Both the position numbers and the translations under genes were made by a program. Below the pieces are notes generated by a model that was not told where the DNA came from, ran no database searches, and saw only the letters and a list, made by a program, of their open reading frames with translations. This document shows, piece by piece, positions 7,736-16,694 of a DNA stretch of 25,227 bases. Source of the stretch: Irineochytrium annulatum (taxonomy: Eukaryota > Chytridiomycota > Chytridiomycetes > Chytridiales > Chytridiaceae). Numbering within the stretch: position 1 is the first letter of the stretch; every line of letters begins with the position of its first letter. The stretch covers positions 1-25,227 of the forward strand of contig JADGJL010000323.1 in the NCBI GenBank assembly GCA_027600665.1, in the 5' to 3' direction.

Positions 7736-9265
7736 GGAAAGTGAGATGGTTGGGAGATGGGAATGGAAGACGAGTTGATTTGACGACGTTTCAGAGGTGA
7801 ATGCTATGGACTCGCTGCCTGTATATCAACTAAATGGAGAGGAGGAAGTCGCCGTCAGTTGCTCGTTGGTTATGGTGCAACTTCCTGTAAGGCAAAATCA
7901 TCACCAACAAGAACCAAGAGGGCAAGTGCCGTTTAGGCACAGTCCGGACGTGGCAGCTGCTACAAAGTGGATAACAATCAGCGAGGCTAATGCGATGTGA
8001 TCTAAGAAGACCAAAGCGATCGCTTTTCGCCGACATGACGAGAGGTCCGTGATCAGTAACGCCCAACCGTTCACCCAAGAAGAAACTAAATGGGTGTCGT
8101 AAACCCCATCAACAACAGCACCAAAATGATCACTTGTACCCTCGTGGTAAAAGGTGAGGTGCGGGATGTGGTGTTGCAGTGGCACCCCGCGTCAAAGACT
8201 CGTTCAGGGGGCGATGCAGCGGCTGTGGATGGGCATGCTTCCGGAAGTTGACTGACCGGACCAGGGCGATCGGCGGAGAGGACATCAGTGCCCGATTGAT
8301 AGTATAAACGGCGACGACGTGATGGGTGTGAGGAGGCAAGCGATCAGGAGGCGATCAAGAGGAGGAGAGGTAGGGCAGTCGAGCTCACGGGAGGGGTAGC
8401 GGGCAGCTCGCGGGGAAGCTCGGAGGGCCCACCTTTGCTCCAGTACCTACAGTTCGAATTCGCGGGCGTCGCGCCAACCAAGGAACGATGTGGAAGTGGT
8501 CGGAGTTCCGAATTTTAGTTGAAATGTCGCAGATCTTCGTGGGGGATGGGCGAACACGTAAGATTAGGGGCACCACCGGTCTCATAACCCCGGAAGCGGT
8601 GACGCCTTGAACTGGTGTGTTCACTCCATCGGCGATGAGCGTTCTTGAACTTGCTCCCCCACCTACGCCGGCGTTCTGCGTTTTTAACCGACGGCCGCTT
8701 CCACAGCAATATCGCCCTTGCGCAGCTTCTACACCGACGATTATTGGGCTTGCAGGAGTATGCTGAAGACCACGAAGGAAGCGGCTATTGGTAGGATATA
8801 AGCTGCGCTTCGTGAGCAAGGCCTCCGCACGTGGCGCTTCATCAAACCTTTCCTAAAAACATTGTGGCAGAGGGACCATGAGACTCTTCAGCGAGGATGG
8901 AGGCGATGTAGCCGGGAATGGCCGAGGGCAAAGTCGAGTAGTTATGAAAATGATGACGTTTGGCCGATAGTCGTTGTCGCCAAGCGACCTCGTCACCACA
9001 GATGAGATGGCAAAACAAGTATCCATGCAACCTCAAGTCTATATTAACGTTTGCGAAAATGCGATAGGTTGAAATCCATGATCCAAAATTCAAGCAGTGA
9101 ACGGAGGGAAGAATAAAACCACAAAATGAAGGAGCAATAAGATCGATGACTGTACAAACACGAGGACAAAAATGCAGAAGGCGGAAAAGAAGGGAAATAT
9201 TGCAACCAAAAATAAAACACAAGGCATCGATGGCAGGAACCTCGTTTGATGTTCAATAAACCCAA
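7736..9265. other. Gene-poor region of about 1.5 kb
   Basis: Should hold the promoter of the HIT-finger gene on the left and the 3' end of the R3H gene on the right. The longest frames (8385-8819 and 8842-9222, minus) show no domain, no splice pattern and no recognisable family; 8385-8819 also lacks an ATG start. The right third is AT-rich. No tRNA-like fold, snRNA motif or transposon terminus was recognised. Confidence 0.45.
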
Positions 9266-10672
9266 TCATTCGCCAAACAAGAAGTCCGTGAAGCTCCTCT
9301 CCGGCTTCGGAAGGTATAGGAGTCCCTCATCCTCCTCCGGATCAGCAATAGCACCAGCCCGTGCCGCCTCTTCCTCCTTCAACTCCTTATCAAGCTCGCC
9401 GCCCTCATCGTCCACTCCGTCCATTGCCTTAGCGGGCGTTGGTCGAAGGACGAGCATGCAGTCGGGCACATGGACGTGCGTGACCCGGACGCCGTCGTCA
9501 CGATCTTCGCCTACAAAGAAATAAAATAACGATCGTTGTAAGTATAAAAGCAGGCGCAAACGGTTAACAAGAAACTCACTGAACGACGTCAACCCGTAAT
9601 ACTTGCACATGACGTGCACGACGAGCCTCAGCGCCTTATCCGAAATTACAAGCTTCATCCACCTTCTCCTGCCGCAGCCCCCCGTCTCGCCGTCCTCTTC
9701 CCTTTCAAGCCTCACCCAGCCCCCCGCGCCACCGTCTGACGATGTGGGTGAGGAAGCCCTGGCCTCGTTCTGGGAGTCGTCGATCTCGATCCACCCGCCC
9801 TCGTCGGGTCCCGCCGATTCGAGTGATGTCGACGATGATGAGAAGGCCGCGCCGGCCCACGAGCGGACCGATGTCGAAAGGGAAGAGAGGGCCGGGCTTG
9901 CCATTAACGACAGCGCCGGTGAAGCGCCTATCACGGTGCCCAGCGACGACGACAATCCCGCGAGTGAAAATGCGGTGGTCCCAGCATGCATTGGCCTGAC
10001 GGGAATGGGCCGCACGCTCCCCTCGTCCTGTGGCACGACCACTACTTCCCCGACCTCCTCCTTCGCATCCTCCACATCCTCCTCCTCCTCCTCCGTCTCG
10101 TCCGCCAGATGGAACTGCCTCAGAAAAGCCAACACCTCGCCTTCAAACGCCGCGACGACGGCCTCGTCAACCCAACCCCTCCTCGCCTCCCTCCTGACCC
10201 GCCTGTCGGCCCTGTTCATCACAACCTCCCCGACCCTGCCTTCCGCCTCCGCGGCAGCGCCAGCGCCGACCCTGCCCGCCCTGCTGGCGAAGCTCGCGGG
10301 CGTGGCCGTCATGACGCCGCGCCTGACGCCGGCCTCGACGGCCCTGGTGAATGCGCTGGACGGCCGCGGCAACGGCGGCCCGGGCATGGCGTCGCGCGCC
10401 GAGAACGGCCTCAGGGGGTCCACGAGCGGGTGGTGGACAAAGTGGTCGTTGTCGTGGCGCTGGCGGCGGCGGGAGCCGGGCTTGCCCGGGTTCATGCGCG
10501 TGCGGAGGCTGTCACGCTCGAGGGGCGCGCGACGTTTGGTCGGGGACGGAGTCGACGGGAGGGACGAGGACGGTGGCGGAGGGGTGGCCGACGGCGAGGC
10601 CGGAGTCGGGCGAGGGCCGAAGCCGAGGACAGGGGCGCGCGGGGAATCGCTGGTAGGTGGGGGGTTCAACAT
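9266..10672 (-). CDS. R3H-domain protein with R3H-associated N-terminal region
   Basis: Two exons, 10672-9580 and 9510-9266, give 445 residues. The 69-base intron (9511-9579) starts GTGAGT and ends TTTGTAG. It has no stop and is a multiple of three, so retention would keep the frame. The N-terminal 80 residues are Pro/Ser-rich and look disordered. Residues about 150-190 (NRADRRVRREARRGWVDEAV plus a following helix) resemble the R3H-associated domain. An acidic run (DETEEEEEDVEDAKEE) follows. The R3H domain begins near 338 with DKALRLVVHVMCKYYGLTSF; RLVVH gives the defining Arg-x3-His, and after splicing it continues into SEDRDDGVRVTHVHV. R3H domains bind single-stranded nucleic acid; the cellular role here is unknown. 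An in-frame TGA just upstream supports the start. The closest layout I know is R3HDM4 and its fungal relatives. Confidence 0.78.
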   Translation of the reverse strand: MLNPPPTSDSPRAPVLGFGPRPTPASPSATPPPPSSSLPSTPSPTKRRAPLERDSLRTRMNPGKPGSRRRQRHDNDHFVHHPLVDPLRPFSARDAMPGPPLPRPSSAFTRAVEAGVRRGVMTATPASFASRAGRVGAGAAAEAEGRVGEVVMNRADRRVRREARRGWVDEAVVAAFEGEVLAFLRQFHLADETEEEEEDVEDAKEEVGEVVVVPQDEGSVRPIPVRPMHAGTTAFSLAGLSSSLGTVIGASPALSLMASPALSSLSTSVRSWAGAAFSSSSTSLESAGPDEGGWIEIDDSQNEARASSPTSSDGGAGGWVRLEREEDGETGGCGRRRWMKLVISDKALRLVVHVMCKYYGLTSFSEFLVNRLRLLLYLQRSLFYFFVGEDRDDGVRVTHVHVPDCMLVLRPTPAKAMDGVDDEGGELDKELKEEEAARAGAIADPEEDEGLLYLPKPERSFTDFLFGE

Positions 10673-12187
10673 ACATCCGCGGGGAAGTAGAGGTCAAGAG
10701 AGGGTCCGGTAGGTATCCTCACAGGACGACCGCGATCCTCCAGAACACGTAACAGCTTGGCTGTCTGCGTCGACGCCTTCCACACTAACACCACGGCGCC
10801 CACGCCACCACCATCCTCCTTTCTAACTCATCCTCCCCGCTCACATCGCCACCAGTCCTCCTTGTCCTGAAAGCGGTGGCCGGAGCGCTCCTGACGGGTG
10901 CGGGGCCACACCCGCATCGGAGAATAAAAAGTGGTGACGTGTGTTGACGAGTGACAACCTGTTCGGGGTGGCACACTCCCGGGGCCGCCCGGACGGCCCC
11001 GATGCCCCGATAAGGCGCCCGGGCGGGTCCCCCAGGTGCCACGCGTGGCGGCGACCGTCCAAGTGGTCTTCCGATCCCAATCCGAGCTCAAAACCCCGGC
11101 CGCATCCGAGGCCAGCTCCTCCTCCACGCACCGCCCCTCCACACCGGACCACTCGGGGGTGCAGGAGGGACGACTCACCGGTGCATGAGCTGCGACTGGG
11201 GGACAGGGTTGATGTTGCCGATGGCCATGATTGCGATTGAGATGTTGCTGGAGGCGGGGGCTTGAGAGCGTGTGGGTTCTGTGGTGCGGGTGGTTGAGTT
11301 TACGGTGAAATTCGCGAAGTCAGAAAACGTGGTCGATTCATTCGAGGTCATTGAAGCTGCCTGGACAACGTGCCCCGCGCAGCATTTGGAGAACTGCATT
11401 TCAATATATAGTGGGAAGTCCGTTTGCATCTTCTTCATCCTTTTTTCTCGAGAAGTTCAGTTGCGCTCTAACGTATTCTTTTATAGGAACGAGGGACAAC
11501 GTCCAGTAGCCCGGGACAGATAGCATGGGACTTGCTGTATTTTCTTTAGCGTTACTATCGTATCTGTGCTGCAAAATGTCACTTCATATCACGAAGTGCG
11601 AGGGATTTTTCAAAGTCACGGCAGTCGTATCGGTATAACTTGCAACGTGATTATCGAGGCTACCTGATCAGGGGAATACGTGTGGTATGGATCATAGGAG
11701 AGGGAGCTTCCACATGTGTCGTCAAATCTTAGCCCTCCCACCACGCAGGGCGTCCTTCACGAGCGCACTGGAGTCCTCATTATAATTCTGAAAGATTATA
11801 GGATCCGAGGGGCTTCCGCAGTACTTGACGCTTTAGCCGTCTACCTCTTGTGCTCCATGGTACCCTTATCCTAACGTAGTTGTTGTCTGCTTTGCCTAGG
11901 GACTAACATGTGTCCGTCCTATTCATATGTACTCTCTTTATTAAGGTTGTGACACAAATCCACTACTGCACGATCTACACAAAGAACAATTCAATAGAAG
12001 TTTTAATATATATCGTGCTATGTACAACAAACTGACTGTGGCTAATCTGTATCAACAGGTAACTGCAGAGTAGAGGATGCAGAGGATAAATAATTTTCAT
12101 CAAGGTGGGATGACGCGATAATCAACGATACGCACTAAAAACATTTGCAAAACTATGCACAAAAGGGTTTCTAAGAGCAACTTCCCA
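10673..12187. other. Gene-poor region of about 1.5 kb, GC-rich left, AT-rich right
   Basis: The left part (10680-11240) is very GC-rich and open in several frames without domains. The right part (11440-12187) is AT-rich and has no coding signal. A possible orphan exon is listed separately (11175-11438). The promoter of the R3H gene should lie at the left edge and the 3' end of the LRR gene at the right. Confidence 0.4.
11175..11438 (-). CDS. Hypothetical ORF, possibly a first exon
   Basis: 87 residues from an ATG at 11438 (another ATG at 11429). The middle is Ser/Thr/Asn-rich with several N-x-S/T sites (NES, NFT, NST, NIS). It ends in a short hydrophobic stretch (SIAIMAIGNINPV). A strong donor GTGAGT sits at 11178, overlapping the stop, so the frame could be exon 1 of a gene continuing left into the GC-rich region. 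No acceptor and following exon could be chosen with confidence. No family recognised; a chance ORF is quite possible. Confidence 0.22.
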   Translation of the reverse strand: MKKMQTDFPLYIEMQFSKCCAGHVVQAASMTSNESTTFSDFANFTVNSTTRTTEPTRSQAPASSNISIAIMAIGNINPVPQSQLMHR

Positions 12188-14198
12188 TTAGTGCGACTGC
12201 CTACGGTCTTCCTTGACAGTCAAACCCGTCAGGTCATTGTAGCTCAAATTCCTGGAAAGTTGTGCAGGAGGTGAGATTGGGAAAGAGAGAGTAACACATC
12301 AAGATCAGGAATTCCCGATAAGAAAGGGAGAGAAACCCACATCACTGTCAACCGCCATGAGGAGGTCAAGATCTCTTCGGGGACGGCACCGGAGAAAGCG
12401 TTGCTGTTGAGCATTCTGAATGTTATGCCGAGTTAACAAATTGCGGCGCGACCGACAAACGAAACGAAAGACGTCACTCACAATGTCCGGAGGGACACCA
12501 TCGACCCAATCTCGGGCGGCAGCGGACCCGAAAGCCTATTCTGGCTCAAGTTGCTAAAATGTACAAAAAACACTTAAATCCAAATCTCGTCGCCGCAAGC
12601 AAAATATCTCACATCACCGCCGCGCTGTTCAACCCCGCGATCGAGCCGCTGAGCTCGCCGTAGAGCACGTTCTGGGACAAGTTGACGAGCACGACGTTGG
12701 AGAGAGTGAAGAGTGAGGGCGGGAGCGGTCCTGATAGCTCATTTTCTTGCATCGACCTACCAATAAACAAACTTCGTTCAATGCAAAAACACTAAGAAAG
12801 TAGTAGCGGCGAAGGAACATACAGGTATTTCAGATGGACGAGATCACCAATGCGATCGGGGAGAGGTCCAGAGAGGGAGTTTTGGCCCAGCTCGCTAGGG
12901 AGGTGATCGACAATCAGAACGGTCAACGCAGCCGAGAAACGAGTTAAAGAAAACATACAGGATCGTCAGCTTCGTAAGCTTGCAGATATCAGCGGGGATT
13001 TCTCCGAAGAGGTGATTTTGACTCAGGCGGAGTTCGGTGAGGTTAACAAGATCGCCGATGCGCCGCGGGAGCTCCCCGGTGAAGTTATTCCTGCTTAAAT
13101 TTCTAAGCGACAAAGAAACAAGTTAGCAAAAGCGACCGGACAAAAGCACCTACAAGCTTGTCAACCGTTTCAGAGAGCATATACCCACGGGGATGGATCC
13201 CACTAGGCGGTTATCACTCAAGTGAAAGCAACGGAGCCTGTCCAACTGCTTCCAACAGTCGCTGCACAAAACATTGGCTTGAGTAAAGACATGACCCTTA
13301 AAAGAAACCTTACTTACCGCCCATCACACCCGTAGCCCAAATCCAATCCGCATCCTCCTCCAAATTCTTCGCAGTCATGCAGCTTTCCGACGACCCCATT
13401 CCCCCAAAGCCCTACGCTGACGAGCTCTTTCACGTTAAACACCTCCCTGCTCGGCCACTCCCCTACCATGCTCCCATCGTTCGCCATCCGACCCGACGAC
13501 GCCGACACGGCCCTCACCCGCGGGGCCGACCTGCTCGCAACCCCATTACCACCAGACCTGCCCGCGCTCCCATTACCAACAGAAAGGCGGGTTACAGGGG
13601 CCGTTGCAAACAACGCGCTCGACCCCGTGGCCCTCGCGAAGCTCCTGATCATCCTGACCCTCTTCCCAACCTCTGGCCGCCCTGCCACCTCTACCGTCAC
13701 CTCCGTCCCATTTGGCCCGTGCGAAACGCCATCCATCGCCCACGCGGCGTCATCGTCATTGTCACCCGCGCCCTCGCCCCATCCTATGCTTCCACCATCG
13801 CAATCGCCCATGAGCTCAGGAAAGGCCCGTCGGAGGCATCGCGCGCCGCGACGAAGGACGCGCGCGCGGAAGGAGGGCGTGCGCCATGTCAGGTCACGCA
13901 CGCGCGACGTCAACGGCGAGACCAGGGCCAGCTCGCGCAGGGTCGTGAGGCCCGGGATGAGGGAGAGGATGTGCGTCCAGACTTCGGGAGGGAGCGACGG
14001 ACAAGGCGGGGACGGGCGATGCTGGGCGCCGTCGTCCACCACGGAGGTGGCGTCCCCGTCCTCATCCGAGTCGGTGTCGATGTGCATGGGGGTTGGGGCT
14101 TCGCTGAAGAGATCGATGCGGGGACTGAAGTGCCAGGAGGCCCACGGGTCGTAGGTGGGCGTCGGGGGTGATCGGGGTGGTGAGGTGGACACCGGCAT
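12188..14198 (-). CDS. F-box protein with about ten plant-type leucine-rich repeats
   Basis: Eight exons: 14198-13318, 13261-13154, 13102-12959, 12894-12823, 12756-12613, 12553-12482, 12415-12341 and 12251-12188, giving 519 residues. Introns are 51-89 bases with GT..AG borders. Exon 1 holds an F-box at about 67-115 (LPPEVWTHILSLI, then LRELALVSPLTSRVRDLTW) and a long low-complexity region. From about 270 the protein is LRRs of plant type, LxxLxxLxLSxNxLxGxIP; clear units are FHLSDNRLVGSIP, LNLSRNNFTGELP, LRLSQNHLFGEIP, LELGQNSLSGPLP and INLSQNRLSGPLP. The last six introns are all phase 2 and cut the same codon of the repeat, so exons are 72, 75 or 144 bases. F-box proteins recruit substrates to SCF ubiquitin ligases; LRRs would provide target recognition, which is inference. 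It stands 53 bases head to head from another F-box-like gene. Confidence 0.85.
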
Positions 14199-14251
14199 CG
14201 CTGCTGCACAAGCAACGCGTGATATGACTTCTCACTCACCAGCTCATTCAA

Positions 14252-15529
14252 ATGCTTCTTCCAACCGACCTCTACCCGCCTCTGGCGACATACCTTGACC
14301 TCGTGACCCTCGCACGACTAGCCCACTGCTCCTCGTCCCTCCGCGCCGTCCTCCGTCGACAGCTCGTGGCCGCCGACGTCCTCGCCCACCCTCACGGCGA
14401 ACACTTCGCGCCCTTCCTCGCTGAGGCGGCCCGGAGGCAGGATCGGGTGCGGCAAAGACGGAGTCGACCGAAGGAGTGGGAGGATGCTGGCTTAGGGGTT
14501 GACGATGGGAGCTGGAAACAAGAGGTGGAGTGGACCGCGACTGACGGCGATGTGGGGACCAAGCTGAAGGGTGACGATGTGCGATCCGCAGACCTCCACG
14601 AGCTCCTGCGGTGCCAGCCCCTTCCCGTCGTCGTGCACGCTTGCAAGATCGCCCTCTCGGATGAGGCCCATCGCGTCCTCGAAAGGCTTGTGCTGCCGCC
14701 GAAGGCGTGGTCCGCGGTTGACATGTCGGAGCAGCAGCATAACGGGATCGAAGCCGCCACGTCCCAGCCGCCCCTGTCGTCCGATCTTGTGAATTTGATT
14801 GCGGACGCGGTCCATGGTGCGCGTTGGGTCGCGTCGAGGGCCATGGCGAGGTTGCACCTGCAGTGTCAAGTGCCGGAGGAGGACCTGGACTTTATCGCGG
14901 GGAGAAGGGCCATGCTGGTGCTGGCGCCAGCGTCGACGGCGATATCCTATGGGTCGGGAGCATCGGCTAACGCGAATTCCACTTCGCCCAACGAAGCTAT
15001 TACCATTGAAACCTTTTCGAACACGCGATCCACCCGCCATCAACCCGCGCGGTCGCTACCTAAAACCAACGCCGCGCAGGCTGCAGCACCGCTTCACGCA
15101 GGCGTCCTCCGCTTGGTCTCCATCGCGCGGCCGACTTCTCACTACGGCGTCACAGACGAAGATCTTCTTCTTTCCCTACCTCGCGGCGAGCTCGCCTTCT
15201 ACGCCAGTCTGATCATCGGGCGCTTTGTGGCAGACTCTTCTTGTTGCGTCGTGCAGTTTCCGAAGGGTTTAGGGAGGGAGGGGCGGTCCGTCGTAAGGAG
15301 ATGCTGCTCTGGAAATGGACTTTACTATAGGGATGTGTTGGAGGACGAGGTTGGCGGCGACGAGGCCTCGGAGGGAGATAGGGATGGTGAATGGGAGGGA
15401 GTTGTTGAGGAGGAGGTGCCTGCCCGGACCCGGCGACGGGGTGGTCGGTGGAAGAGACTGAAGGCACCCGTTCAAGCTCGAGGGGTTTACGTGCTTTATG
15501 CCAGTAAGGAGGTGTGGCCTCCGTTTTGA
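14252..15529 (+). CDS. F-box-like protein, single exon
   Basis: 425 residues without introns. The first 35 residues read as an F-box-like motif (LPTDLYPPLATYLDLVTLAR then LAHCSSSLRAVL), so the ATG at 14252 is probably the true start. The rest has charged segments (residues about 60-115) and helical stretches such as LVNLIADAVHGARWV. An Ala/Ser/Thr-rich region, an ISLP-like DEDLLLSLPRGELAFYASLI block and an acidic plus Arg-rich end finishing VYVLYASKEVWPPF follow. No C-terminal domain was recognised. If it is an F-box protein it would act as a substrate adaptor of an SCF ubiquitin ligase. The gene is divergent from the F-box/LRR gene, with only 53 bases between the two start codons. Confidence 0.7.
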   Translation: MLLPTDLYPPLATYLDLVTLARLAHCSSSLRAVLRRQLVAADVLAHPHGEHFAPFLAEAARRQDRVRQRRSRPKEWEDAGLGVDDGSWKQEVEWTATDGDVGTKLKGDDVRSADLHELLRCQPLPVVVHACKIALSDEAHRVLERLVLPPKAWSAVDMSEQQHNGIEAATSQPPLSSDLVNLIADAVHGARWVASRAMARLHLQCQVPEEDLDFIAGRRAMLVLAPASTAISYGSGASANANSTSPNEAITIETFSNTRSTRHQPARSLPKTNAAQAAAPLHAGVLRLVSIARPTSHYGVTDEDLLLSLPRGELAFYASLIIGRFVADSSCCVVQFPKGLGREGRSVVRRCCSGNGLYYRDVLEDEVGGDEASEGDRDGEWEGVVEEEVPARTRRRGGRWKRLKAPVQARGVYVLYASKEVWPPF

Positions 15530-15734
15530 TGTTTGTCACTCTATTGTCGATGTGTTGACAGCATTGGAAATCAAGCCCGGCGCTTTTCATCGCGTGATGT
15601 GTATAATTAGAGTCCTTAACGACGGTCATGCAAAATATGATTCTACAGATGACCGGTGTAGTTTGTTGCTTGCTCTAACGGTGTCCTTGAGATCCGTACT
15701 ACCAGCATCTGTAGTTGGCTTGTACCAGACATCC

Positions 15735-16282
15735 ATGAAAATGGAGTCCACGCCCCTGCTGCAGGGCGTCCCGCCCTCCGTCACCTCCCCGGTCTCTTCC
15801 CTGCCACCGCCGGCCGCCGTCTCTGGCAGCTCGTCCTCGACCGCAGCGTCCGGTCCGGTGCTGGCGTCTCAGACACCGCTCGTTTACGACATCAACGAAG
15901 ATGTGAGCCTTCTCTCTCCCCCCCCCCAAAAGCCTGCCCAATGATGGGGCCACTAACGATGGCTCTTGATGCAGGGTCACATTATCCTCCATACGACCGA
16001 CTCCGTGACGATGATCTGCCCATACGAGAAGATCGAGACCGTCACCTACTATGAAAACACACCAGGTATAGCTGCATTTGCTTATCGTCCTTCGGACAAA
16101 CGCACACTAGCTAACTAACTTCCCTTCACGGAAAAGGCACGTCGGCCTACCTCTTCTCGATCCTCTTCTGCACCCTCGGATTCCCCTGCTGCTTCTTCGT
16201 GCCCTGCTGCTACGATCGATGCAGGAACCAGGTGCACCGCTGCTCCTCGTGCAAGCGCGTGCTGGCGAACGTGGAGATGTGA
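15735..16282 (+). CDS. LITAF-like membrane-associated zinc-ribbon protein
   Basis: Three exons, 15735-15902, 15975-16065 and 16137-16282, give 134 residues. Both introns (72 and 71 bases) have GTGAGC/GTATAG donors; the second has a CTAACTAAC branch. Residues 1-50 are Pro/Ser-rich. A LITAF domain spans about 57-130: GHIILHTTDSVTMICPYEK, then a hydrophobic stretch at 90-112 rich in Cys and Phe (LFCTLGFPCCFFVPCC), then HRCSSC. In LITAF proteins two CxxC-type knuckles bind one zinc and the hydrophobic part inserts into the membrane of late endosomes or lysosomes, where the proteins help sorting. The C-terminal knuckle (H120-x-C122-x2-C125) is intact. The N-terminal one reads C71-P-Y-E74, so its second cysteine is replaced by Glu. 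The usual PPxY and PSAP motifs are absent. Length is normal for the family. Confidence 0.8.
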
Positions 16283-16694
16283 ATGATGTTGCGCTGCACA
16301 CGCCCCGCTGGTGGGACTGATGGCGACGCCGCACACGGGATTGTGCGGCTGTAGTTATGCAAGATACCGCTGTTGGAGCTATTTACGCTGTCCGCAGACG
16401 CTCTGTGCGCATTAAGGTTCATGGCGGCGGACGACGGGTGTTGGGTCAAATGTTACAGCTAGAAGACAACTGTCGCTAGCGTGCCTTAATGAATATAACC
16501 CTCATCTTGCACTGTGGTCGTTTTCCACTGCTCAATATTGTCTCTTAAAAGCTAGTTGCCTGCAAATGCACGAAATCATTTATTGCCAGGATATCCGCTT
16601 TAGACTTGCCACAAAGTCATGCGATGGAAAAAAGGGCCACAACATCAACAACAGCACGAAAGGAGAAAAAAAAAAGTGAAGACAGCCATGTCAA
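16283..16694. other. Convergent intergenic region
   Basis: Separates the 3' ends of the LITAF-like gene (plus) and the endopolyphosphatase-like gene (minus). It is moderately AT-rich, with an A9 run near 16667-16675. No coding signal was recognised. Confidence 0.5.

Noticed and set aside
8451..8470. GTTCGAATTC resembling a tRNA B-box
   Set aside because: No A-box at the right distance and no cloverleaf arms could be formed around it.
8385..8819. 144-codon minus-strand ORF in the gene-poor region
   Set aside because: It starts at TTG, has no domain or consistent composition, and overlaps other frames of similar quality.
9603..10712. Plus-strand ORF of 369 codons over the R3H gene
   Set aside because: The minus strand carries the R3H motif and a well-formed intron; the plus frame is Ser/Thr-rich antisense translation.
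13377..14171. Plus-strand ORFs of 264 and 228 codons over the F-box exon
   Set aside because: They are antisense to exon 1 of the F-box/LRR gene, whose F-box and splice phase are clear.
13910..14251. Upstream ATG at 14251 as an alternative start of the F-box/LRR gene
   Set aside because: It is in a different frame from the F-box, and the intron needed to join it would be only about 35-40 bases, shorter than any other here.
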